A stretch of 64,000 nucleotides of DNA. It comes from Zasmidium citrigriseum (Eukaryota > Ascomycota > Dothideomycetes > Mycosphaerellales > Mycosphaerellaceae). Within the stretch, counting starts at the first letter, position 1. Each line of letters starts with the position of its first letter. Below the pieces are notes generated by a model. It did no database searches and was not told the DNA's origin. It saw only the letters and a list, made by a program, of their open reading frames with translations. The position numbers were made by a program, and so were the translations under genes. Shown here in pieces: positions 11,101 through 21,681 of this stretch. Where the stretch lies: NCBI GenBank assembly GCA_002786025.1, contig NHNW01000019.1, positions 434,001 to 498,000 on the forward strand, given 5' to 3'.

Positions 11101-11695
11101 ACCGGAGAAGCTGCCGGAGGAGAAAGTGCTCGTATCCGGCGGCCGCAAATGGCCATACCTCCCTCGACACAAGTACGAACTTCCCAAGGACCGCGCTAGA
11201 CTCTTCGCCACGACCACGCCAGCTTGGGAAGATAGCGGCATCATGCCTGCCACTGTCCACACCACCCTGCCAGACATCAACGAAATGCCCACCACAACCA
11301 CTGGCGCAATGATGGAGTTCCTGGGCGGAGACATCGGCTCCGGACTGCCTTTCAGCAACGATGCCTTGACTTCACAGATCCCTCTTCCAGACTTCGCCGC
11401 CGCGGAGACAGACTGGCAGCTTCCTGATGGCGGGACCGTCAGTCATGAGGATATGATGGACTTGATCAAAGCCACCAGCGGCGAGCCTCAGCAGACTTTC
11501 GAGCCTGGCATGGCGGATCTCGATACGGATTGGAGTGCTGCTGACATGGGGATGCCTGCAACGACAATGGACGAGATTTCTGGAGCTGCTGCTATGGATG
11601 ATGTCAATTTTGATGATTTGACGTTTGATGGGGTATTTGATATGCCGTTGGATGAGACGTTTAGTCTTCCCACCAATGGTGGTGGCAACGCGTGA
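8134..11695 (+). CDS. transcription factor with Zn2Cys6 cluster, TALE homeodomain and C2H2 fingers
   Basis: Four exons (8134-8309, 8359-8456, 8510-10161, 10211-11695) with canonical short introns in compatible phases give 1136 residues. Three DNA-binding folds follow one another. The first is a GAL4-type cluster with exact CX2CX6CX8CX2CX6C spacing (Cys104-Cys133, basic CRSRR after the second Cys). The second is a TALE/KN homeodomain (about 203-262; three-residue-loop region ADNPYP, recognition helix IANWMANARRRR). The third is a set of C2H2-type fingers (about 424-447 FQCTFC...RHEKTLH, a second CVYC...RQHMRLMH, a third RCGFC...DHLTAHF). The C-terminal third is acidic and Met/Thr-rich with repeated MDD/FDD motifs, like an activation region. 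The Zn2Cys6 unit appears only after splicing across exon 3. It is a nuclear regulator; the target genes are unknown. Confidence 0.88.
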
Positions 11696-11873
11696 GGAGC
11701 ACATGAGACGACGATATGTTTGAATAGAATGGATCTTGGGATAACGATCTAGACTGAAACTTGCAACGACGTTGGAGTTGTCGAGATATCAAAACAGCAA
11801 AAGGGATAGACATTGGTCTCTCAGATCTTAAGAGACCAAAACACATACACAAAAGCCCTCCAACAATGCCCAT

Positions 11874-12987
11874 CTAAGCCGCCCTCCCCTCAAAATACCC
11901 CTCCTCATGCAACCTCACCGCCCTCCCCGTCGCCTCATCCAAACTCTCCTCCGGCAAGCCCAACTCCTTATTCACAACCTTCTCCTGAAAATCTCCCCCA
12001 CCACCAGGAAAAAACACCCTCGTATAGAGAGTCTGAATATACCCTCTCACCTCACCCTTCTGAATCATCTCCCCGGCTTTGGCATAGCGGTCTTTGGTGG
12101 TTTGGGAAGTGAAAGTCCAGTCGGATTCGTTATCGCCTGAGACGCGGAGGACGGAGTCGAGCATTTCGCGCTGCGAGACGTTGAAGGAGGAGATGTAGAC
12201 TGGCTTGTTGGCGAATTGGTGTAGGTTGGGCTCGTTGGGGGAGGAGGACCGGGGGAGTTTGGGGAGGGCGAAGAGGGAGGCGACGGCGCGGCCGCACTGT
12301 CATTTTATCAGCAAGACGCAAACCCAAGTTGGTGAATGATGAAGGACTTACCTGCTCCCAAGTACTCATCGTAACCCTCGTCTCCCCATCATCAAACCAC
12401 GTCAAAGCCCTCTTGTCAAAATCAAACCCATACCTACTCTCCCGTCCCGCCAGACTAAACTCATACCAAAACCCACAAACCAACCCAAGCCAACTCATCT
12501 TCCCCTTCCCAATTTTCTCAACATACTTCCTCGCCTTGAGAACCCCAGCACCGACTTTCGTCTCCTCAGCCAGAGAAACATTACTAGCGTCACAACCATA
12601 TTCATTCGGCATGATATACTCCACGCCCGCCTCCACCGCCGCGTCCATGAGTTTGAACTGACTGTCTGGGGGAGCCATGGGTTTCATGGTTATGATGAGG
12701 GCGTCTTGGCCTTTCAGGGCTTCGACGAGGCTGGACTTGTCATCGTAGTTGACCTTTTTGACGTAGTGGAGACCTTCGGGGAGGGTGCTGGTGCTGTCGT
12801 GACGGCTAATGGCGGTCACTTTGTGTTTGCCTTGGGAGAGGAGGGATTTGGTTATGTATTGGCCGATTGTGCCGCCGGCGCCGACGATGGCGATGTTGGT
12901 GATGTGGTTGCGGAAGCCTGGGGGTTGGTTGTTTGCGAATTGTTGGGGCATTTTTGGGGGTGTGCTGGATAGGGCTCGGCGGATCAT
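11874..12987 (-). CDS. NmrA-like / isoflavone-reductase-family NAD(P)-binding protein
   Basis: Two exons (12987-12352 and 12296-11874; 55-nt intron 12297-12351 with GTAAGT donor and GACAG acceptor, phase 0) give 352 residues. The Rossmann motif IAIVGAGGTIGQYI (about 32-45) binds NAD(P), and the following KHKVTAISRHDS with Arg56 fits NADPH preference. The downstream pattern (ALKGQDALIITM, AAVEAGVEYIMPNEYG) is typical of the PCBER/isoflavone reductase-like atypical SDRs common in fungi. These act as small-molecule reductases or redox-sensing regulators. The YXXXK pair of classical SDRs is not evident. Start could be 12987 or the Met 12 residues later (12951). Its 3' end faces the transcription factor's 3' end 178 nt away. 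Confidence 0.85.
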
Positions 12988-13728
12988 GGGGTGTTGGATG
13001 TCTGATGTTTGGATGTTCAGGCCATAGATATTTATCGTTGATTTTGAGACCCTAAGTGGTCGTTATTGCGTCGCAGAACCAGAGTCTATTGCGATCATGT
13101 CTTAAGACCGTCAAGTCCGACCTAGGAATTCTCCCGACCATATTTGAGTATCTCCGCTGCTGCCATTTCATGCTATATTCGCCCGCTGGCGAAGAGCGAG
13201 AAAGAAAATAGGAAGTAGGGCTCAGGATTTCGCTGCTTGAGAGCTCCACACATGATTCGATTCGTCATTCTGCAGCATCCAAATGTTCCTTCTACCCAAA
13301 TGCGCTCAGAACAGATCGGATGGACATATTCCAGATGGCTACGATCGCAACAAGCGAATTTGGCGAGCTGGTTTAGCCTAAGCCCTCTCCTTAGGCCAAG
13401 TCAAGGAAGACATTCTCAAGAGTCTGATGTAACTCTCATATGTGATGTAGATCATAGACCTTTCTTCCCGGACGGCTGAGAGTGATGGGACATTCGCGTG
13501 TCGAGAATCTCGCTGTGTCTGTGCATGACATGCCCATGTACGATGCCTGCTCGTGCCGCGGAGGAATACGAGCAGGAAACGAGCCGATGTATCAAGCAAT
13601 CCTGGAATGCTGAGGGAATAGTCGTATAGCTTCGTGATGCCAGGGCCAAATCGTGATACTTTGTCGGAGTCGCATCCATCGTGAGTCAGGCCAGGGCGCA
13701 ATGGTATTCGCAAGGGACCTTGATTCAT
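12988..13728. other. intergenic, nothing recognised
   Basis: About 0.74 kb between the NmrA-like gene start and the EAF gene stop, both on the minus strand. It should contain the NmrA-like promoter and the EAF 3' UTR. No RNA gene, repeat or convincing ORF. Confidence 0.5.
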
Positions 13729-15033
13729 TCACTCCTCCTCACTTTCCTCGCTCTCCTGATTCCCACCATCATCCTCTTCCATCATAGCCAAAGCAAGCTG
13801 CTTATCCAAATCATCGTCGTCATCTCCTCCAGTATTAGCCGCGGCAGCAGCACCGACACTCGGTCGATGCGTTTGAGCTGGTGACGGTAACTCCAAGTCC
13901 TCCACATCAGCATCATCCTCGTCTTCCTCAACATCTCCATCTTCGTCGTCGTGGGGAGCGTTGTGGCCCTCGGGCTTGCTAGGTTCCGGACTATCGTCAA
14001 ACTCAAAGACATACTCCTCATCCATGCCTTCAGGCCTCTGTGGCGCGGGTGAAGCAGCGGCGTGACTGCCAGGACTGCTGGCAGCGGATCGGAGACTGAT
14101 AGGTCCTGCGCCCAGCTGGCCAGATAAAGCCAGTGCCATGGCACTGTGCTTGGGAGGCTTCTCGGTGACAGGTGTCTCGTTCTCCAGAATGAGCTCTCCA
14201 GAATCGTCCAGCGAGGGTCTCCGCAATGAAGCCTTGCGATCGAGGTTGATCTTCGGGACTTCCGGCCTTGCCTTTGGTTTCGCTGGCTCCGTAGCCACGG
14301 GCGGTTCTTGCCCAGCCTTGACTCGCTTCGGGTTCGGTTTCTCAGCGGCAGGAGTCTTGCGCTTCTTCGCCGCCGCAGGCTTCGTCTCGGCCTTCTTTGC
14401 CGTCTTCGTAGGTCTGCTGATAGGCGTGGAGCTCGTGGTAGCCTGGTGTCGTACCAAAGGTGTAGCAGCAGAACTTCGGGCAGTCTCCGCAGCCTCCTTC
14501 GCATTCTCCTGCTTCTCCAGCTCTGCTTTGAGGAAATGTCGATAATCGAAAGGGTTCGAATCGTCCGGCGGCACATCCTCATCTCCATCGCCAAAGAGAT
14601 CGTCCTCGTCACCATCGTCCTGTGGCAAGTGAGGGTACTTCTCCGCCAACACACTCGCATTACTCTGCGAAGGCGTGCTGGTCAAATTGAAGCCATGCGT
14701 ACTGCCCATTCGCTCCAGAATCATCTCTCTGTCCTTGCCTTGTCCACGCACAACCAACACGAAGCTCTCCTCATCTTGAAAGTGCCTCCCGTCGTACTGG
14801 TACTCTCCTCCATCATCTTCCAGCAATAGCCTACTTTCTCCAACTCCTTCTCCCTCTGTAATAGTCCCCTTGACATTACCAGCATCCTTGAACTTCGGCT
14901 TGTGATTATACCGCACACTCGTAAATCGTGCGGGCGTGGTAGGCTTCGAGATGCTCGTTCCTAAGCGGATCGGGAATGTGGCTTGGGACTTGAAGTCGAT
15001 CGCCGACGAAGAAGACGCGGTCGCTGCTGCCAT
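13729..15033 (-). CDS. ELL-associated factor (EAF)-like Pol II transcription elongation factor
   Basis: A single exon of 434 residues. The N-terminal 125 residues match the EAF N-terminal domain pattern: a start beta strand (FPIRLG), RYNHKPKF, an acidic LLLEDDGGEYQYDG, and FVLVVRGQGKDREMILERM. In metazoans and S. pombe, EAF partners with ELL to stimulate RNA polymerase II elongation in the nucleus. The rest is low complexity: Lys/Ala/Pro-rich (about 195-260, nuclear-localisation-like KKRKTPAAEKPNPKRVK), then strongly acidic (DDEDGDVEEDEDDADVEDLE) to the C-terminus, like the EAF transactivation tail. The ATG at 15033 is the first in frame. The domain call rests on short motifs, so a profile search would settle it. 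Confidence 0.75.
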   Translation of the reverse strand: MAAATASSSSAIDFKSQATFPIRLGTSISKPTTPARFTSVRYNHKPKFKDAGNVKGTITEGEGVGESRLLLEDDGGEYQYDGRHFQDEESFVLVVRGQGKDREMILERMGSTHGFNLTSTPSQSNASVLAEKYPHLPQDDGDEDDLFGDGDEDVPPDDSNPFDYRHFLKAELEKQENAKEAAETARSSAATPLVRHQATTSSTPISRPTKTAKKAETKPAAAKKRKTPAAEKPNPKRVKAGQEPPVATEPAKPKARPEVPKINLDRKASLRRPSLDDSGELILENETPVTEKPPKHSAMALALSGQLGAGPISLRSAASSPGSHAAASPAPQRPEGMDEEYVFEFDDSPEPSKPEGHNAPHDDEDGDVEEDEDDADVEDLELPSPAQTHRPSVGAAAAANTGGDDDDDLDKQLALAMMEEDDGGNQESEESEEE

Positions 15034-15445
15034 TTTGATGTTGTTGAAAGGATGGCTGGCTAGGTCTGCTGGCGGAGTGGTAGGTTTGAGAGGCTACATG
15101 GTTTGGCGGGCAAGAAAGGAATGTCTCGGTGTTGTTCTTTGTTCACGGTGGTCAGAGTGGGACAGCGCTTGGACACTCGGCTTGGGCTTGGGCACGCTGT
15201 GCGTGCGGCCCGTCTCCAGATCACTGGATCGGTCCCGGTCGATCATGGGTTATTTTTGGACTGACCAGCATTATTCACGAGCTTTAGCATCAGGACGACT
15301 GTGAGAAGAGGAAATGACGATTCGGAAGTTGGATAAATTAGTAGTCTCTGCTCATTCACTCGTTCATATGCAATTTCTGTTCTGTAAAACCATGTCGCTG
15401 AGACGCACAGCTAAAACACGAATATAGAAAGCCATGATCGATCTT
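15034..15445. other. intergenic, EAF promoter side
   Basis: A 0.4-kb gap upstream of the EAF gene and downstream of the CmcJ-like gene, both on the minus strand. No coding or RNA feature seen. Confidence 0.5.
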
Positions 15446-16357
15446 CTAACCAAAGACCAACGCTCTGACTTCAATGCTCTCTCGTCCGGGCCAGTCAGGC
15501 TTCGTTCGTGGGTCGACAAAGGCAGAGTGAGGAGTCCTAGCTCCGTCCTTGCTGTCGTAGCACTGCAAGAAGATGCGTTCGTCATTCTTCATTCCGCTCC
15601 ACTTCAAAAGCTGTCAGCATGTGCACCACTTGGCCATTCAGTGAGATCAACTTACGTAGTACCACTTCCCCTTCTCCGTATACTTGACCCCCGCAGTCTC
15701 GCCCGTCCTATGCGGATACCGATGCTCAACAGGCACAATATCCTCATCAGGCACTGATCTCGAATCCGCATAAGCCAGAGGCGAAGCAACAACCGGTCCA
15801 TTCAAAGGTCTCCAGACGTTGATCAAGCGTACTCGTCCAGCCTTGAGAGCCTCCGCTTCGTCGCCCATGTGGTAGTCTACGCGCATATTCGCCGACTTGG
15901 TCGTCTGATCGATATGTGCCCGGTTCACAGGCGCCCGCTTGGCGTTGGGATCACTCCTCCTGACCGTATGATCGAAGATGAAAATCCGGTTCGCGCCAGG
16001 GACTTTATCGAGGAGGAGTTGTTCTACCTCTGGGTAGTAGTTCTGTTTGATCGACTCGTCGTCTGTGAAATCCTTCTCTTTGCTCTCGATGCCTGATGCG
16101 GTTCCGAAGCCGTTCACGTTGATATCGAAGTCTGATTCGCGTCCTCGGATGTCTTGAATTGTGATTTCGTTGCGGTTCTCGCGGTAGTTGCGTTGCGGCA
16201 TGCCTTCGGGTGGCTGCTCGACGTAGTTGAAGGGTGCGGCGCCATCTTCTGGTGGCGCGTAGAAGATGAGGGAGGAGTGGGCCTCGCCTCGTGGAATGGG
16301 GATGTCGTTCGTTACGCCGAACTTTTGTTGTGTTTGGGTGCTTGTTTGGGTCGTCAT
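15446..16357 (-). CDS. CmcJ/AsaB-like oxidoreductase (GA4-desaturase-like family)
   Basis: Two exons (16357-15656 and 15610-15446) separated by a 45-nt intron (GTAAGT donor, GACAG acceptor, phase 0) give 288 residues. The family is the non-haem-iron-like hydroxylase/desaturase group that includes bacterial CmcJ and fungal AsaB and NvfI. Supporting motifs are FYAPPEDG, VFIFDHT-like IFIFDHTVRR, RAPVNRAHIDQT, LINVWRPLNGPV, the split KWYY, and, in exon 2, CYDSKDG, TPHSAFVDP and RESIEVRALVFG near the C-terminus. Members usually tailor fungal secondary metabolites, but no synthase or cluster gene lies nearby here, so the substrate is open. The first ATG is at 16357; four upstream codons begin with TTG. 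The exon 2 boundary is inferred from family pattern and reading frame. Confidence 0.82.
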
Positions 16358-16975
16358 GATGGAAGGCAATGCGTTTGTGGCGTTCGTCGTTCGGTGTTTT
16401 GGAATGGTACTGTACTGTATCGTGTTGAAGTTATGTGTTTGAATAGCTCAATAGAAAGGCAGGCAAGACAGAACCAATCCTTCTTATACCTACAGTGATG
16501 GCGTGAGGTACCTGAATACCTACAACGTGCATTTGTAAAGGGCATTGAAAGAGCAGGAAACGTCATCGCCGTTTTGCCGAATTGGCGTGCTGAAAGAATG
16601 CGGAGATGATGGCTCTTCCAAACCGCAGCCAGGCGCGCTCCAATCAGCGCAGAGATGCTTGGAAAGCAGAGCTCTTGCGTGCTAGAAGGTTAGCAGTGAG
16701 AACGCTGAAAGGGCGCGTGGCCAATTCTAATCAATCGCTAACGTCAGCGGCCTCGGAGTCGTGGCTGGCCGTTCGGCATTCTCTCGGCTCACATGCTCTC
16801 ACTCTCTTCCCTCTGGAAACATCAAGTCTCAGTGTGAAGGCAATTACGTCTGGTATTAGAATTTTGTATGGGAGGAAAGCAAAACTCCCTGCCCGTTGTT
16901 TTGGTATCCCAGCCATCACTTCATCCATCAATCATCAAACGCTATCACTGAATCCTCATGCAAATGCTCATGTCG
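16358..16975. other. intergenic, CmcJ-like promoter side
   Basis: A 0.6-kb gap between the CmcJ-like start and the stop of the next minus-strand gene. A 128-codon plus-strand frame (16606-16992) lacks motifs and is not called. Confidence 0.5.
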
Positions 16976-18866
16976 CTAACTCGAACGCTTAATCACAAAC
17001 ACGCTGACCTCTATCCCACTGAGCGCCTCCTGCGTTGGATATGGCCTCTTCGTCACGCCTTCCAGTAGTTGTTGAATCAGCTCTGTTGGTGTCACGGCCC
17101 TCTCCGCATCCTGGTTGCTGCTCTTCTTCTGAGCCTCTCGAGCGTACTTTGTCATGGCGTCTCGAATGCGCGGCTTCTCTTGCTTCACCCACCATTCCTT
17201 CAACCATGTCTCTTTATCGATCCGCACTTCCTCTTTCGAAGCGTGCACGAGTGAGAACGAGGCTCGGTGGTCGTGAAATCGCTGCATTGTCGAGCTGCGT
17301 TGTGTGAGAGTGTCGCAGAGCGTCAACATGGATTGCCGAAGCTGTTCGTATTCAGGCAGATGCTGTGCCGCCGCCATCGTTCCCAATCGTGTCCCCAGGT
17401 CAGATGAGAGGTTATTGACGACGAGCATCGTGCGGAGTAAGGGTTCGAGAATTGGACCCAGATACTCTCGCATAAATGTCTCGGCGCCTGTCCTTGTAGG
17501 GTAGATGAATACCAGACTGCCGTTGTTTGGGGACAACTCCACCAGTCTATCCACCAATATTGACGGCCCGCTTGGGTTAAACATGTTTGAGAACTCCTTA
17601 GAGCTGGTTGGGGGAATGTATCGTTCTACGACGGATACGTTGATCGAAGATGGTGGGACGATCGGGCGTGGCGAGCGTGGAAGTGAGGAAAGGTCATCCG
17701 AGTAGTCGGAAATCGAGACGGCTGAGTCGAAGACCTTTTGTGTGAAGTAGTCATCTCCACCGATCGGGGGACCTGGGGTACTCGGCGGCGATGTTGGTAG
17801 ATCGGCCAGGTTGAATCTCCCTTGGATGGCATGGAAGATGTTGATCCAGACAGTCGGCTGAGAGGGAGTTGATGAGTGGATGGCATCAACAATGGCAGGA
17901 TATACATGTCCGTTGCCGGACGGACTCGGCAGTGCATGTGATAACACTCGAAGTGGATTGGCAGGACTGGCTGCTGTGCGCAAGTTCGCCACTACGAGGC
18001 GTGTGAGCGAAGCTAAGTAAGATCCCATATCTAGTCATTCACTTACACACTACGTCCAAAGCCCCAGCAATCCATGATCGCGGTCTTGTTGGAATGGCCC
18101 CTTGACGAGAGCTAGGAGGCGACTGTAGTTGGCTCTGCTCGGTCGGATGGGATGCATGTGAATTTGTGTTGCCCGAGTCGGTGGCGGGAGAATCCATAGG
18201 AGCACTTGAGACCATGGCATGTGCAATGGGATTGTGTTGGATTTCGCCAGTCTCAGCTGGTGGAGTGAGAGTAGCGACATCATGTCTGATGGGAGTCGCG
18301 ACTGTGCGGTTGCCACCAAGAACGATATTCTTGGGTGGACTGAGGGGATGTCGGAGGGGCGCAGGCGATATTTGCGTGGTATCGAACGCTGATAACAGCT
18401 CGGGGCCGGACTGGTGATCGGCGGCTGGCTCGCCCGCGACGTCCTTCATGGCGTCCAAATTGAAAGCAAGTCCACCAAAACGATCAGGATGCGGTGTAGC
18501 GATGCCAAGTGCCTCGAATGATGGAAGCCTCAGACTGGCGCGTGGTCGAGAGCGGTGACTGCGAGGTGGGCTTTGGTGCATGGGAGCCAGGGCGCCGCCT
18601 ACGATCAAGTTCATGTTCGGATAGTGACTGAGATCGTCGGGCAGAGGAGTTGTTGTTGCTGGACATGTCTCGACGTGAGCAGGCTCGGAGGGAAGGACAG
18701 TGGAGTCATCAAAGCACGAGGAGCGTTTCAGAGAGTTCGGTGCGGCATCGCTCAGGCTGGCAGCGGGCGAGGTGAGTGCGTCGCGCACGCTGGCCGGTGA
18801 AAGGGCGAGTGCGTGGAGGTGGTCGATGGTAGGTGCTGAAACCGCCGGCTGATCGACGAGGCCCAT
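16976..18866 (-). CDS. conserved fungal hypothetical protein
   Basis: Two exons. Exon 1 is 18866-18047, starting at the first in-frame ATG (MGLVDQPAV). The donor is GTAAGT at 18046. Two acceptors keep the frame: TAG at 17992 gives a 55-nt intron and 611 residues; TAG at 18013 gives a 34-nt intron, which is probably too short. I prefer the first. The N-terminal half is Ser/Pro-rich and likely disordered. The C-terminal half looks folded: VWINIFHAIQGRFNL, SVVERYIPP, VDRLVELSPNNGSLVFIYPT, GAETFMREYLGPILEPLLRT, and a last helix-rich part with WLKEWWVKQEKPRIRDAM. I do not recognise a named domain. The pattern reads like a conserved ascomycete protein, and the function is unknown. Confidence 0.7.
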
Positions 18867-20296
18867 GAGAGAGGTCGGCGGCGTTGCAGTCGCACACTGC
18901 CGGCCACGATGCCCAGGTCGTTGGGGCTGCACGCAGTCACGGGCCCTGCTCAGGCCGCATACATATGTCTGTGACTGCTGCCGACGGAGAGGAGGAGCAG
19001 CAGCAACACCCACGCCAGGCGGGCAGACGGTCAGTCAAGCGGTCACAGGGATGGGTCAGACAGACAGACATAGGAAGCAGCAGCAGCAGCAGCGACCGGG
19101 CGACAAGGTGGTGGTGAAGTCGGCGTGGGGCGGAAAGAAGTTCTGTGCTGCACGCCGTTTCGAGAGCGGGCCTGGAACGCAAGAGACTCTTGGCCCTAGC
19201 TGCTATTTCGAACCCACCGCAGGCTCGCACTCGCCAGCGGCCCCAGGCGGCTTGATTTGACCGCCCTGCGTGTACTCATCGTTGCTGGTTGTCTGTACCA
19301 TCGTCTGCGCAAGGCGTGAAGGCTCACCAGCGAGGTCTTCGCGGAGAACACCCACCAGAACGGACCCGGCTGAAGAAGAAGACGAGGTTGCAGAAACTTT
19401 CGCATTGAAACGGCCCGTAACCCTGTTGCCCCCAATCACGAGAGCATAATCCATCAGAAGACCACTCGAATCCGACGGAGTGTCCTCCGCGAGACGTCCA
19501 GTATATCTCTGTCAGCCGCTGTTGGAGGCCTTCATCGTTCATCCCAGGCCGCTCATTCACCGCTCGTCGCCGCCTCGCTCTCCGGCCGAAGCAAACGAAT
19601 GCCTTTTGCTCTCGAGAGCTACCCGTACAACCTGAATTCGGCTGGATGCATCCGAATCTGCAACTTGCACATACATGCTGCATGTCTAAATCAGCTCAAG
19701 GTTTGTCAAGTCACACCACCCAGGTGGCTCCCATTCCGCTATTCGTCAGCATTTTGTTTGATGATCCAGGGCGACGACCAACAAGATAATCGCTGTCTTA
19801 ATAATATACGCCCTTGGCTGTAAGACATCGCTCCTTGGTCGAAAAGAGTGCATTTGAAGTGAAGTATGCCGCGCTCTGCGGAAAGCAAGTCGGTGAGCAG
19901 GAGAGGAGGCTGACATGTGCAGGACCTCGACGAAAAAATGTCTCACACCCCTCTCGATATCACACTTCCTCCTGAGACATTTCCAGAGTCACGAGAGGGG
20001 TCTCGCATCCGGTTGGCATCAGTGAAATGAACACGCTGCTTTTGGTCCAACAAAAGATGTTCGGCGAATCCTCATCCAGTATGTCTTTCAAGGCCGAGCA
20101 TTCACTTGCCAAAGAACCCAAGGCCATACTGGTTCATTGTAGTTGATGGCGCTGGGAGTTTCCAGTCTGACGTCCAGAAAGAATCAAAGACTGGATTGTT
20201 CTTTGGTGAGAGAGAAGACGACTTGCTTAAAAGCAACATCTCTTCCGCCATTCCAGATCCTAGGAAAGTACGAAATTGCCGCCAGTAACACGAAGA
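18867..20296. other. gene-poor region with possible frame-split minus-strand ORF
   Basis: About 1.4 kb. It includes an (AGC)6 microsatellite at 19076-19093. On the minus strand at 19560-19203, two adjoining frames look protein-like: GMNDEGLQQRLTEIY, then, shifted by one base, GRLAEDTPSDSSG through LMDYALVIGGNRVTGRF to a stop at 19203. No gene is called; see the findings. A minus-strand frame at 20407-20102 overlaps the next feature and is also unproven. Confidence 0.35.
19076..19093. repeat. (AGC)6 microsatellite
   Basis: Six perfect AGC units directly upstream of the minus-strand fungal hypothetical gene, about 210 nt before its start codon, so probably in its promoter or leader. Such tracts vary in copy number between strains. 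Confidence 0.85.
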
Positions 20297-20773
20297 ATGT
20301 GCCAGTACTACCGATGGGCCTGCATCTGCTGCATGAATATCAATGAGTGCGTCTTGCAATGTGCCATGGGCAACTTTCAACAGCAACACTGTGCGCGGTC
20401 GGGACATCCCTTACCATTGCCTCGAAACGCACCTCCTATGCGCTGCACTCACTGTTCCCAGATCGTTCAACAACCAGGTGTCTCTGGCGTCCAGATTCCG
20501 ATGTCCAGAGGGCAGACTCAACAAACACCCGATCAACAGCGTCCCGAGGTATCCGAAGCTGCGGCAATCATAGCACATTACGACACTCGACGTAGCCAAG
20601 TCTTTGCGGTAGCGACAAACAACCAGAGCGCATGTGTATCGTCAGGGAAAAACGATGCATGGGAGAAGTCTTGGGCTGAGCTTCAGAGAAGGCTCCTCGG
20701 CGCGGATAGTGGCCATGCCGCTCACGACGTCAACCGGAATGCGCCATCGAATGGATCCACTCCAAGGATGTAG
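20297..20773 (+). CDS. probable small Cys-rich protein
   Basis: An open frame of 158 codons from the ATG at 20297. The N-terminal 54 residues hold nine Cys (positions 2, 9, 11, 12, 18, 22, 32, 50, 53) with nearby His: MCQYYRWACICC, ECVLQCAMG, QQQHC and MRCTHCS. That spacing resembles the small Cys/His-rich, apparently zinc-binding proteins with an MCxxYxWxC start that recur in ascomycete genomes. The remainder is Gln/Ser-rich with one predicted helix (DAWEKSWAELQRRLLG). There is no signal peptide, so a cytosolic or nuclear location is expected. It could still be a chance frame: the neighbourhood is gene-poor and a minus-strand frame overlaps its start. I place it a little above even odds. Confidence 0.45.
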   Translation: MCQYYRWACICCMNINECVLQCAMGNFQQQHCARSGHPLPLPRNAPPMRCTHCSQIVQQPGVSGVQIPMSRGQTQQTPDQQRPEVSEAAAIIAHYDTRRSQVFAVATNNQSACVSSGKNDAWEKSWAELQRRLLGADSGHAAHDVNRNAPSNGSTPRM

Positions 20774-21681
20774 AAGTCGAAGCGCTCAAGATCAGGCTAG
20801 CACACGCAGACCCTGCGAGTTACCAGGCATGAAGTGAAGCCAGCGGAGGAGCGTGACAGCAAGCCAAGAAGTCGGATGAGCTGTGCCGGAGTCTGGTTCA
20901 GCGTTTACTGTTTCCAGCGCTTTCCTGCCACAGGGCAGCTTCCACTTGAGATTACATCCGGCTCAAGGTGAGAGTTGACAGAGTGTCTCATCAATGGCAT
21001 GCCATTCTTCATCGGGTCCGAGCCTGTCAGTGTGCGAAATTTTGCATTCTGTCGAAGTCCGTCGACCATCAGTCTGTTCGTCCTTCAGAGCGGCGTGGTG
21101 CAATCTCGTACCGGATTGGAGATGATGATGATGACAGAGGAGGAGAAAGAGAAGGAAGGAGGGCAGCCGTTGAACAGAATCTCTTTCGAACCTTAATTCT
21201 CAAATTCGACCTCACCTCCTTGCTTCCAGCTGACAAAAATACAACGCCTTTTCCAACGTCTCTGCTAATGATTCTTCAGATGTGCCTATGCCTTTCTCGA
21301 TCTGGGTCTCGAAATACTCGAAAGCTGATGCCATTTGCGCGCACTCAGCTCCGGCCCATCTCACAAACCTCGTTCTGACACCGTGCGCCATCTGCCACCC
21401 GTCTTCCACGCCCACCTGTCCGAGAGTGTCCTAGTGCTGAGCGCCTTTCCTGGAAAAAGACGTTGCTATTTGTTCTCGATCTGGGGCAACGCAGAGGACT
21501 TTGGCTGGTAAGACTGAATCTCGTGTCTCATACTCCTCTTTTCCACTTCGATCGGTTTGCTGTCCCATCCCGATAGAATACAGTGTTGTGATCATACCCT
21601 CCGAGTTGTTTTGGACTATGAACCTGCATGCACCGTCTTGCCCTCCAAATTGGATTCCTGCAGTACCCTAACCCAATCAAC
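20774..21681. other. intergenic, MFS transporter promoter side
   Basis: About 0.9 kb with no supported gene. Short frames occur on both strands without motifs. It should carry the promoter and leader of the downstream transporter. Confidence 0.45.

Noticed and set aside
14548..14560. GGTTCGAATCG, resembling a tRNA B box
   Set aside because: It lies inside the EAF coding sequence, with no A box at the right distance and no cloverleaf.
13782..14829. Arg/Leu-rich minus-strand frame of 292 codons and a plus-strand frame of 173 codons in the EAF gene
   Set aside because: The composition is the usual shadow of Ser/Ala/Glu-rich coding sequence in another frame; the EAF-like frame explains the locus.
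20102..20407. A 101-codon minus-strand frame with readable content
   Set aside because: It has no start with good context, no family resemblance, and overlaps the Cys-rich frame, which has the stronger pattern; not fully excluded.
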